Assembly (NCBI GenBank): GCA_020849075.1
Contig: JADLGZ010000145.1
Coordinates: 1-8,918 of the forward strand
Source: Fimbriimonadaceae bacterium
Lineage (GTDB): Bacteria; Armatimonadota; Fimbriimonadia; Fimbriimonadales; Fimbriimonadaceae
DNA length: 8,918 nucleotides
Direction: 5' to 3'
The notes below the pieces were generated by a model. The model was not told the origin of the DNA. It worked only from the letters and a program-made list of their open reading frames with translations, and ran no database searches. Shown here one piece after another: positions 1 through 5,981 of the stretch. Position numbers and translations under genes: made by a program. How positions within the stretch are numbered: the first letter of the stretch is position 1; each line of letters begins with the position of its first letter.

Positions 1-47
1 CGCTAACCTCGTGACAGTGATCTATTTCTCTCGCGTGGATGAAATCT

Positions 48-77
48 AAAAAATGCCCCACTCGTGCTGAGTGGGGC
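48..77 (-). terminator. Rho-independent terminator of ftsZ
   Basis: A perfect 9-bp stem (55-63 pairs with 69-77) with a 5-base loop is followed, on the minus strand, by an A and then six T residues (48-53). It lies 47 bases past the ftsZ stop codon, in the right orientation for that gene. On the plus strand the stem has no T-run, so it acts in one direction only. It indicates that the ftsZ transcript ends here. Confidence 0.9.
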
Positions 78-124
78 TAGTGTTGTTGGACCAGTACGTT
101 TTGTCTATTGCTGTAGAGAAGTCG

Positions 125-1255
125 TTAGTTACCGCTACGTTGGCGACGTAAGAAAGTTGGGATGTCAAGGTCGAGTTCTAACTCGACGGGGCGAACCGCT
201 GTTTCGGCTTGAGCAACAGTGACAAACTCCCGCTCGTCAATTACATCGGGTCGTGGAACCGCTTTCTCCAGTTCGGGGAACACCTGCCTGTCCACGGTGC
301 GCCGTGGGGTTGTACTGAGGCCCGCCGCCAAGAGAGTGACGAGGACTTCGCCCTTAACACTTTCATCGAGAACATGGCCTAAGAAGATATCGGCATCGTC
401 GGCATCAGCAAATTGCTGGATGTACTCCATAACCTCAGCTGACTCCTCAAGGGTGAAGTCGCTACCGCTTGTAATATTGACCAAGAGCTTCTTTGCACTC
501 TGAATGCTTGTTTCCAAAAGTGGGCTGTTAGCAGCCGCTTCAGCGGCAAGGCGAGCCCGTTGCTCGCCGCTTGCTTTGGCCATTCCCATTACAGCGCGGC
601 CCGCGTTTGAGAGCACCGTACGTACATCGGCGAAGTCAACATTGATCAGACCGGGCTTGATGACGATGTCGCTGATACCCTGCACGCCTTGTCGCAGAAC
701 ATCATCCGCAATAGCGAACGCTTCAGCAACGCTCGAGCGGCGATCCACGACCTCGCTCAGATTATCGTTTGGAACAATGATGAGCGTATCTACGTGCTCA
801 GCCAGCCTCAGAGCCCCCTCTTCGGCTACCTTGCGACGCTTGGGCCCTTCAAACCCAAAGGGCTTGCTGACGACGCCGACCGTAAGAATTCCCTTTGTCT
901 TGGCAATCTCCGCCACGATCGGTGCCGCGCCCGTACCGGTTCCGCCCCCCATCCCAGCGGTGACAAACACCATGTCGGCATTTTCGATCAGCTCAAGAAT
1001 TGCCTTTTCGCTTTCTTTCGCGGCAGCCTCGCCAACGGACGGGTCGCCCCCCGCTCCGAGCCCACGGGTTGAGTTCTCTCCAAGGCGGAGCTTCTTGTGC
1101 GCCTTGTTTGGAGCCAAAACTTGGGCATCAGTATTTAGAGCGATAAATTCGACGCCCTTCATTCCCTCGCTAACCATTCGGTTAACGGCGTTTCCGCCTG
1201 CTCCACCAACGCCGATGACTTTGATTTTAGCGTGAAGGTCAGGAGTGGCAAACAT
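125..1255 (-). CDS. ftsZ: Cell division protein FtsZ
   Basis: This is the tubulin-like GTPase that polymerises into the cytokinetic Z-ring at midcell. Visible motifs (numbering from the start chosen here) are the glycine-rich T1 loop GVGGAGGNAVN (15-25), the tubulin signature GGGTGTGAAP (103-112) and the T7 catalytic loop NVDFAD (205-210). The SPLLETSI segment (244-251) begins the C-terminal globular domain. A short linker of about 50 residues leads to a C-terminal peptide, LDIPTFLRRQR, the docking site for membrane tethers such as FtsA or SepF. The protein has 376 residues, normal for the family. I chose the ATG at 1253-1255 because GAGG sits 8 bases before it. An in-frame ATG at 1292-1294 would add 13 residues but has no Shine-Dalgarno sequence. 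No ftsA, ftsQ or mur gene adjoins it; it appears to be transcribed alone, with its own terminator downstream. Confidence 0.97.
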   Translation of the reverse strand: MFATPDLHAKIKVIGVGGAGGNAVNRMVSEGMKGVEFIALNTDAQVLAPNKAHKKLRLGENSTRGLGAGGDPSVGEAAAKESEKAILELIENADMVFVTAGMGGGTGTGAAPIVAEIAKTKGILTVGVVSKPFGFEGPKRRKVAEEGALRLAEHVDTLIIVPNDNLSEVVDRRSSVAEAFAIADDVLRQGVQGISDIVIKPGLINVDFADVRTVLSNAGRAVMGMAKASGEQRARLAAEAAANSPLLETSIQSAKKLLVNITSGSDFTLEESAEVMEYIQQFADADDADIFLGHVLDESVKGEVLVTLLAAGLSTTPRRTVDRQVFPELEKAVPRPDVIDEREFVTVAQAETAVRPVELELDLDIPTFLRRQRSGN

Positions 1256-1263
1256 ACTCGTAG

Positions 1264-1267
1264 CCTC
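1264..1267 (-). promoter_or_regulatory. Ribosome binding site selecting the ftsZ start
   Basis: On the minus strand GAGG lies 8 bases before the ATG at 1253-1255. The alternative upstream ATG (1292-1294) has no purine-rich block at a suitable distance. This is the main reason for preferring the shorter FtsZ. Confidence 0.55.
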
Positions 1268-1310
1268 GTTAATCGGGCCCAATTCGTGCTCCATGTGCCA
1301 CTAGAGACGC

Positions 1311-1324
1311 TTTGCCCTGGCAAA
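1311..1324. promoter_or_regulatory. Inverted repeat between divergent ftsZ and rtcA-like genes
   Basis: TTTGCC and GGCAAA form perfect 6-base arms around a CT spacer. The repeat sits in the 83-base gap between the two preferred start codons. It could be an operator serving either gene. No convincing -35/-10 pair was found in this gap, so the promoters may lie inside the opposite coding sequences. A short repeat like this can also arise by chance. Confidence 0.25.
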
Positions 1325-1338
1325 AAGGCGCGGGCCCC

Positions 1339-2406
1339 ATGTGTCAAAGTGTAGCGGTGCATGGTGAACGCGACGCGCTTGAAATAAATGGCGGCCATGG
1401 AGAAGGTGGTGGGGCGCTTTTTCGCACTACTTTGGCGATGTCGGCACTCACTCAGACTCCCGTGCGTATCCACCAAATCCGAGCCGCAACTCGTAAGCCC
1501 GGAATTTCGCCCGAAGATCTGACCTTCGTGCGGATGGTTGAAGCCGTATCTAACGCTGATCTTGAGGGCGACGATCTTGGATCAAATGAACTTCTATTTC
1601 GACCGCGCCGTCCGCCTAAGCCATTGACTGGTAGCTACGATGTCCAGAGCCACATAAAGGGGAGTTCGCCGGGCAATGCGCTAATGCTTGCTGATTCCAT
1701 CTTGCCGATCCTAGCGCGGGCTGGCGCGTATTCAGCATTCTCCATCCTAGGTGAGACCTACAACAACCACACACTCACCTATGATGCCTTTGCGCAGGCG
1801 ACATTGGCCCTGCACGCAAGACAAGGAGTCGTCGCTTTCGCCCGGCAAAAGTTAGCCGGATTCGGATTCGCGGGACAGGGTGAAGTTGAGTTTGAAGTGG
1901 AACCAAGTGCTCCCAGCGGATTTCAATGGGCGTCAAGGGGTGATCTGGTGTCCTTGAGAGGGATCATTGCTTACCAAGGCATGAGCAAGGATGTTCCGGA
2001 GCGGGCCGTCGCGGAACTCCACTCGATTTTGGGAGTAGAACCGACCGTGGAGATCGTCCAGGTTGAATCTCACGAGGTTGGCATTCACATAACGATCATC
2101 GCTGATTATGAAACTGGGCTAGGCGTTGGGTCATGTATGGGCTCAAAAGGCATTGATATTGAAGCAGCTTGTCGAAGTGCTGGCGCATCGCTGAAGGAGT
2201 TCACCGACACCAAGGCCACACTGGATTCCTTCCTAGCCGACCAAGCTCTGATTTGCGCGTCGCTTGCCCCAGAACCGACCCTCTTCGTAACACCCCGCAT
2301 TACACCACGCCTGCAAACGATGGCGTACATCATCCGCCAATTTATCCCCATCCCGATAACGATCCTTGGGCAGCTTAACGATGTCGGCACCGTCAAAGTG
2401 GGGTAG
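1339..2406 (+). CDS. rtcA: RNA 3'-terminal phosphate cyclase family protein, catalytic His replaced
   Basis: RtcA enzymes use ATP to convert RNA 3'-phosphates to 2',3'-cyclic phosphates through an adenylated histidine. This protein follows the family over its whole length: GHGEGGGALFRT (19-30), IRAATRKPG (47-55), LGSNELLFRP (80-89), LRGII (206-210), FLADQ (298-302) and QFIPIPITI (334-342). Aligned from memory to E. coli RtcA, the reactive His309 is Arg324 (codon CGC, 2308-2310), and the Gln after GEGGG is Ala26. The positions of E. coli Gln51 and Gln104 hold Glu59 and Asp119. The family's GGT-N-P-APP motif reads GETYNNHTLTYDAF (138-151). The length, 355 residues, is close to the usual 340. 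This suggests a non-cyclase paralogue, as eukaryotic Rcl1 is, or a changed activity. ATG 1339 is preferred; an in-frame TTG at 1312 would add 9 residues. No rtcB or rtcR is present. The family call is secure; cyclase activity is doubtful. Confidence 0.88.
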   Translation: MCQSVAVHGERDALEINGGHGEGGGALFRTTLAMSALTQTPVRIHQIRAATRKPGISPEDLTFVRMVEAVSNADLEGDDLGSNELLFRPRRPPKPLTGSYDVQSHIKGSSPGNALMLADSILPILARAGAYSAFSILGETYNNHTLTYDAFAQATLALHARQGVVAFARQKLAGFGFAGQGEVEFEVEPSAPSGFQWASRGDLVSLRGIIAYQGMSKDVPERAVAELHSILGVEPTVEIVQVESHEVGIHITIIADYETGLGVGSCMGSKGIDIEAACRSAGASLKEFTDTKATLDSFLADQALICASLAPEPTLFVTPRITPRLQTMAYIIRQFIPIPITILGQLNDVGTVKVG

Positions 2407-2419
2407 TCCCGAACCATTC

Positions 2420-2432
2420 CATAATCTTTACC
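2420..2432 (+). promoter_or_regulatory. Possible -10 element for leaderless start of zinc-ribbon gene
   Basis: CATAAT (2420-2425) ends 7 bases before the ATG at 2433, so transcription from it would begin at or next to the start codon. There is no Shine-Dalgarno sequence before this ATG, which fits a leaderless message. No good -35 hexamer is visible, so this is tentative. The gene may instead be read from the upstream cyclase-like gene, which ends only 26 bases earlier. Confidence 0.35.
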
Positions 2433-3149
2433 ATGCCGGAAAGCTCCCTTTACGCCCTGTATCGCCTATTCATTGTGGATTTGGCCTTGCTTGACATGCG
2501 AAAGCGCGCAGCGGCTCTGGATGGGGGAAAGGCGTTAGCGGCGGAGGTCATCGAACTCAAGGCGGCGAATAAGGACGTCATTGACCGCCCAGACTCAATT
2601 CAGGCTGAAATTAAGGACCTTGAGAATAAGAATATCATTCATCGCGAAAAGGTTAAGAACCTCGAGAAGCAACTCTACGGAGGCTCGGTAGTGAATGCCA
2701 AAGAGGCGGCCGGCTATGAACAGGAGATCGCCGGGCTAAAGGGCATTGTTGATGCGAACGAACTGCGAGTACTTGAACTGATAGACGAGCTACCCTCGGC
2801 CCAAGCGGAGGCGAAGCCATTTCAGGACGAGATCGCCACGCTCGTGAAACAATACACGGTCAAGAAGAAATCAGATCAAGAGGAGGCAGTGGAGTTACAG
2901 GCTCGATTTAAGTCCAAGTCTGCCGAACGGCCCCCTCTCGCGAACGAAGTCGAAAAGCCGTTGCTCGCGCAATACGAAGCCATACGTCAGAAGTACGGTG
3001 GTATCGGGATGGGTGTCGTGGAGCAAAGTTCCTGTGGAGCCTGCGGCACGCTCTTGCCGACGAAGGTCGTAGAATCGCTCGACTCTGATCGAATAGTAAC
3101 ATGCGAAAGCTGTCATCGCCTACTTATCAAGCTTGTTCCTGGCTCTTAG
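2433..3149 (+). CDS. Coiled-coil C4 zinc-ribbon protein (CdsZ/FlgZ-like)
   Basis: The protein has two parts: a long, charged, mostly helical coiled-coil hairpin (about residues 5-185) and a C-terminal four-cysteine zinc ribbon. The zinc ligands are Cys201 and Cys204 (CGAC) with Cys224 and Cys227 (CESC), and the family's LLP follows the first knuckle. The lysine-rich segment at about 75-95, including LEKQLYGGSVVNAKE, matches the well-conserved part of the family. Known relatives include H. pylori HP0958 (FlgZ), which binds RpoN and flagellin mRNA, and proteins proposed to act in ribosome dormancy or nucleic-acid binding; the role here cannot be fixed. It is 238 residues long, normal for the family. 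Its last 49 bases also encode the start of the next gene in another frame, so the second zinc knuckle is dual-coded. Confidence 0.85.
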   Translation: MPESSLYALYRLFIVDLALLDMRKRAAALDGGKALAAEVIELKAANKDVIDRPDSIQAEIKDLENKNIIHREKVKNLEKQLYGGSVVNAKEAAGYEQEIAGLKGIVDANELRVLELIDELPSAQAEAKPFQDEIATLVKQYTVKKKSDQEEAVELQARFKSKSAERPPLANEVEKPLLAQYEAIRQKYGGIGMGVVEQSSCGACGTLLPTKVVESLDSDRIVTCESCHRLLIKLVPGS

Positions 3150-3823
3150 GTCTTGCCCTCATGGGTTGCGCCAAGTATCCGGACGTTCCCGAAGCGGCGT
3201 CAACCCGCCTAATCTTTAGCATGACCGTTTCAGGGGCCATCCGTACTGGGCAGGAGCCTGGCGGTACGGGCGTGCCATATATCTATATGGTGGCGATGCG
3301 GACCAGCGAGGATGATATTCCCACGACAGGTGGTCCCATTCCAGTCATTGCACCCCCTTGGGGGAATGGGTACGTGGCCGGTAATGCTACCCACTTCGTA
3401 TGGTGGGACCCTACGGCGACCGACGACTACCTTCTCTACAAGTTCCTAGATGTCCAACTCAATAACCGGATCATTGTTGGCGTACCCATTTCGGTTGAGA
3501 ATGTCGGCGTTGGTTCCCAGAGGATTCGGTTCGAGCTACTGCTGACCCAGTTAGTTGACGATCCCCTAGATGCCGCAGATCTGCGTAGCCTACAAGTGAA
3601 CTTTCTGACGATGGATCGGATTCCGCAAAGCGGTAGCAATAAGCAATGGGATGCCCTAGGAAACAATGCCATTCCGAGTGAGATCAACAGTTATGTAAGG
3701 GTGCCTCTAGGCGTCAACGGTATTTATAACAATCAATCGGCGAACAATTTGGAGCCTACTGGCGACCAAGCAAATCCTGATTTGGACATCAGTGATTGGA
3801 GCGTTGAGGTGCGAATCGAGTAG
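3101..3823 (+). CDS. Predicted lipoprotein of unknown function
   Basis: I do not recognise the family. The N-terminus has a basic start (MRK), a hydrophobic stretch and a lipobox ending LMGC, so the mature protein would begin at lipid-modified Cys23. Met before the Gly is less usual but allowed. The mature part (about 218 residues) is rich in Gly, Pro, Asn, Val and aromatics, lacks further Cys and looks like a beta-rich exported domain; no repeats were seen. The start at 3101 is forced: an in-frame TGA lies at 3086-3088, and the next ATG (3161) would remove the signal peptide. This makes a 49-base overlap with the zinc-ribbon gene. Its stop codon directly abuts the glycosyltransferase start (TAGATG), so the two are probably translated together. 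The envelope location is inferred from the signal alone. Confidence 0.75.
   Translation: MRKLSSPTYQACSWLLGLALMGCAKYPDVPEAASTRLIFSMTVSGAIRTGQEPGGTGVPYIYMVAMRTSEDDIPTTGGPIPVIAPPWGNGYVAGNATHFVWWDPTATDDYLLYKFLDVQLNNRIIVGVPISVENVGVGSQRIRFELLLTQLVDDPLDAADLRSLQVNFLTMDRIPQSGSNKQWDALGNNAIPSEINSYVRVPLGVNGIYNNQSANNLEPTGDQANPDLDISDWSVEVRIE
3335..3370 (+). repeat. Two mutually exclusive hairpins inside the lipoprotein gene
   Basis: CCCATTCC (3335-3342) is exactly complementary to GGAATGGG (3363-3370). Nested within it, CCCCC (3353-3357) pairs with GGGGG (3360-3364) around TT. The two stems share bases 3363-3364, so both cannot form fully at once. The segment is coding (near VIAPPWGNG), so part of it may be a by-product of Pro and Gly codons. 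Confidence 0.35.
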
Positions 3824-4738
3824 ATGCCCAAAGTATCGATTCTGCTCACTTGCTATAACCATTTTCAGTTTTTGCCTCAAGCGGTTGAGTCCATTAGGTC
3901 GCAGACCTTCAAGGACTATGAGATTCTGGCTCTGGACGATGGCAGTGCCGACGGCTCGCGGGAATGGATTGCAAATCAGCCTGACCTTGTACCCGTGTTT
4001 CAAGAAACGAACCTCGGCACATACGGCAACCTCAATGCCGGGCTTGATCTTGCGCAAGGTGACTATATTGCCGAGCTCAACGACGATGACTACTGGGATG
4101 CAAGTAAGCTTGAAAAGCAGGTTGCGACCCTTGAACAAGATCCTCGAATAGGGTTGGTCCATACCTCCGGGGCCTTCGTTGATCCTGACGGTGCCCAGGT
4201 TGAAGGGGCGCCGCTAGGCTATGAATTTCCCACGAGTTCGGATGGGCAAATCTTGCACGAGCTGGTCTTCAAGAACCGAATCATTGCCAGTTCGGTAATG
4301 TTCCGGAGGTCACTCGTCGCGGAAGTTGGACAGTTTGATCCTCACTTCTGGGGTTGTGGGGATTGGCACATGTGGCTCCGTATTGCGGAGGTGGCCCATA
4401 TCACCCGCCTGCCGGATGAACTTACCTTCTACCGAGTGCATCCCGGAATGGCGAGCCACGAGGTAGGAAAGATGAGCGCTGATTCGCACCGCATCCGAGA
4501 GTGGCTGAGCAAAAAGTGGCCTGAGTACGAGGAGCGGTTTGGCCGAACGAGCCAACTGAGAGCTGCCCAAACTCATAATCTAGCTTGCCTGGGCACGGAG
4601 AGGATGTGGGCAGGCGATTTGAAGGGTGGCCGTCAAGCCTACTGGGAGTCCTTGCGGCTCAACCCATTGAGGTTGAAGAGCGCGTTGCGCTTGGCGGCTT
4701 CATGGCTTCCTCAGAACGTATTTCGAAATCTTCGCTAA
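3824..4738 (+). CDS. Family 2 glycosyltransferase
   Basis: This is a GT-A fold glycosyltransferase, expected to move a sugar from a nucleotide-sugar donor to an envelope polysaccharide, lipid or glycoprotein acceptor on the cytoplasmic side. Visible features are the N-terminal strand VSILLTCYN (4-12), the nucleotide-binding LDDGSADGS (37-45) and the metal-binding NDDDYW (86-91, the DXD position). Asp180 in GCGDWHMWLR is the likely catalytic base region. No transmembrane segment is seen. The C-terminal 50 residues (AGDLKGGRQAYWESLRLNP) resemble a single TPR helix pair, common in this class. At 304 residues it is a normal size. The ATG abuts the lipoprotein stop codon, suggesting coupled translation. 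The last 80 bases overlap, head-on, the end of the minus-strand SpoIIM-family gene. Donor and acceptor cannot be told from the sequence. Confidence 0.93.
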   Translation: MPKVSILLTCYNHFQFLPQAVESIRSQTFKDYEILALDDGSADGSREWIANQPDLVPVFQETNLGTYGNLNAGLDLAQGDYIAELNDDDYWDASKLEKQVATLEQDPRIGLVHTSGAFVDPDGAQVEGAPLGYEFPTSSDGQILHELVFKNRIIASSVMFRRSLVAEVGQFDPHFWGCGDWHMWLRIAEVAHITRLPDELTFYRVHPGMASHEVGKMSADSHRIREWLSKKWPEYEERFGRTSQLRAAQTHNLACLGTERMWAGDLKGGRQAYWESLRLNPLRLKSALRLAASWLPQNVFRNLR

Positions 4739-5705
4739 GTACCTCGGGCTCACCCTTCCCATACAGGGCCCAGTAGGCGCACCAACCCGAGAACACCAAG
4801 ACGCCTACCACGACCTTCAGCCACTGGGGGACCATCGGGTTGAAACTGAAAAACCCCTCGAATGGCGCGGCAATATACATCATGATAATGCCCATGGCCA
4901 ACAGAATGAGGGCATCCTTGCCGCGTTCACGGAGTGATTCAAGTCTTCTACGCTTGCCCGGCGCGATCACCGCCCATCCGAGAGCATAGCCAGCAGCTCC
5001 ACTAACAATCATTCCGCTTAGCTCACTAGCGCCGTGGGGTGCGATGCTACTGAGCAAGAAGCCCAACTTGCCTACCCTCGCCATGTCCCAAGACAGGGCC
5101 CCCAATATCTGCCCATTCATCACCAGTAGAAAGAAGGAGCCAACACCCAGAGTGCTGGCCCCGATCGCCGAAGTGGTGACTGCGACTCTTGGGTTGTTCG
5201 AGGCATAGAAACTTGACATAAGCAAGTTATCACCGCTCGATCGCCTTTCGAAACGCGCGGTGCGCCAATGCTCAAACAGAGGCTCCATTTCTTCCGAGAT
5301 CACGTATGAACGCAAATCGGGTCGGAATTGCAGGATGGCGGCGGCAACGAAGGAGGCCCCGACAACCGTGATGAGGCTCAGGGCAACGGCGACAAATTGC
5401 CGTCGAAAGGCCCTAGCTCCGGCAGCAAGCACCTGATGGGTCGTTTGCCGGATTCCTCGGCGTGGTCGTCGATAGAGGGCTGAATAAGCAACACCGAGCA
5501 CCCCATTCAAGCTGTCTATCAGTTCAGGGTTCGTCGTCTCCGCACGAGCCCGGGCCAAGTCCGCGGACGTTTGACGATAGAGCTGCAAGAACTCATCAAT
5601 CTCATGCGCCTCCATCTTGGTGGGGCTGTGCTCCATCTTGGTTGCCAGTAAGCGTAGCCGTATCCAGCCGTCTGTGCGCTGCCGGACGAAGTCAGTTTCG
5701 TTCAC
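4659..5705 (-). CDS. SpoIIM/DUF95-family integral membrane protein
   Basis: The family is named after stage II sporulation protein M, but it is widespread in non-sporulating bacteria, where its role is mostly unknown; it should not be read as evidence of sporulation. The soluble N-terminus (1-100) is helical and charged. Membrane segments lie at about 103-126, 176-204, 213-247, 264-286 and 294-315. The family signature is IAPHGASELSGMIVSGAAGYALG (221-243), here with Ser where many members have Phe before ELP-like residues. The cytoplasmic tail (316-348) is hydrophilic. The start is GTG (5703-5705) with AGGG 8 bases upstream. A strong promoter lies about 110 bases upstream. The last 26 codons overlap the glycosyltransferase gene on the other strand, so the tail sequence may be constrained by that gene. 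Confidence 0.87.
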   Translation of the reverse strand: MNETDFVRQRTDGWIRLRLLATKMEHSPTKMEAHEIDEFLQLYRQTSADLARARAETTNPELIDSLNGVLGVAYSALYRRPRRGIRQTTHQVLAAGARAFRRQFVAVALSLITVVGASFVAAAILQFRPDLRSYVISEEMEPLFEHWRTARFERRSSGDNLLMSSFYASNNPRVAVTTSAIGASTLGVGSFFLLVMNGQILGALSWDMARVGKLGFLLSSIAPHGASELSGMIVSGAAGYALGWAVIAPGKRRRLESLRERGKDALILLAMGIIMMYIAAPFEGFFSFNPMVPQWLKVVVGVLVFSGWCAYWALYGKGEPEVLSEDFEIRSEEAMKPPSATRSSTSMG

Positions 5706-5770
5706 GATGTGTACCCTGCATACTTACCAGTTTTTGATTCTACAACGGCTTGGTGCGCAATTCGAAAGTA

Positions 5771-5785
5771 AACTCAACTTGAGTT
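5771..5785. promoter_or_regulatory. Perfect 15-base palindrome, candidate operator
   Basis: AACTCAA and TTGAGTT flank a single C without mismatch. It is followed by three tandem 5-base units (AGTTC, AGTTC, AGTTT; 5782-5796), the first overlapping the palindrome. It lies about 26-40 bases downstream of the predicted start of the spoIIM-family transcript and about 113 bases upstream of the sigma54-like site on the other strand. It could bind a dimeric regulator or form an RNA hairpin in the leader. It has no T-run, so it is not a terminator. Confidence 0.45.
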
Positions 5786-5817
5786 CAGTTCAGTTTGCGT
5801 TAGAAGACTGGCCTGAA

Positions 5818-5846
5818 TTTATACTCGTTCTTCGCCTTATCGTCAA
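5818..5846 (-). promoter_or_regulatory. Sigma70-type promoter for the SpoIIM-family gene
   Basis: On the minus strand TTGACG (5841-5846) and TATAAA (5818-5823) are separated by exactly 17 bases, close to the TTGACA/TATAAT consensus. Transcription would start near 5811, giving a leader of about 105 bases before the GTG start, and this leader contains the 15-base palindrome. It is the best vegetative promoter in the window. Confidence 0.7.
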
Positions 5847-5897
5847 CCGAACCGGACCAGCGATGGTCAAGTCAAAGCAATCCATAGGGACTCGGTT

Positions 5898-5912
5898 TGG
5901 CATGAGAATTGC
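5898..5912 (+). promoter_or_regulatory. Candidate sigma54 (-24/-12) promoter upstream of sigma-factor gene
   Basis: TGGCATGAGAATTGC matches the sigma54 consensus TGGCACG-N4-TTGC at every fixed position but one (T for C), with the required GG-to-GC spacing. Transcription would begin near 5924, about 58 bases before the preferred ATG at 5982. No sigma54 gene or enhancer-binding protein is in the window, so use of the site is unproven. The distant palindrome at 5771-5785 is suitably placed for an activator. Confidence 0.45.
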
Positions 5913-5951
5913 CGACTGTACTCTCACTTGGAGTGCACATTTTGATCTAGC

Positions 5952-5963
5952 CACGTTTACGTG
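5952..5963. repeat. Short inverted repeat at the sigma-factor gene start
   Basis: CACGT and ACGTG arms surround TT, just before the preferred ATG (5982) and covering the alternative GTG (5961). It could be an operator or a small leader hairpin affecting the GTG. At this length chance occurrence is quite possible. Confidence 0.25.
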
Positions 5964-5981
5964 ACTTTTTGTAAAGAGATA

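Noticed and set aside
219..1235. Plus-strand open frames opposite ftsZ (219-503, 504-1235, 689-1072)
   Set aside because: They are antisense to a clear FtsZ, have low-complexity Ser/Arg/Pro-rich translations and no family motifs.
1342..1347. Minus-strand TTGACA as a -35 box for ftsZ
   Set aside because: No acceptable -10 hexamer lies 16-18 bases downstream; the hexamer alone is not evidence of a promoter.
1159..1476. Minus-strand frame spanning the ftsZ/rtcA-like gap
   Set aside because: It overlaps both real genes in another frame and its translation shows no recognisable motif.
4659..5705. Reading the SpoIIM-family gene as a sign of sporulation
   Set aside because: The family is common in non-sporulating bacteria, and no other sporulation gene is present here.
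5462..5964. Plus-strand frames opposite the SpoIIM-family start and in the spacer (5462-5737, 5617-5964), and minus-strand 5790-5990
   Set aside because: No ribosome site or protein motif is seen; the spacer is better explained by the promoters and palindrome it contains.
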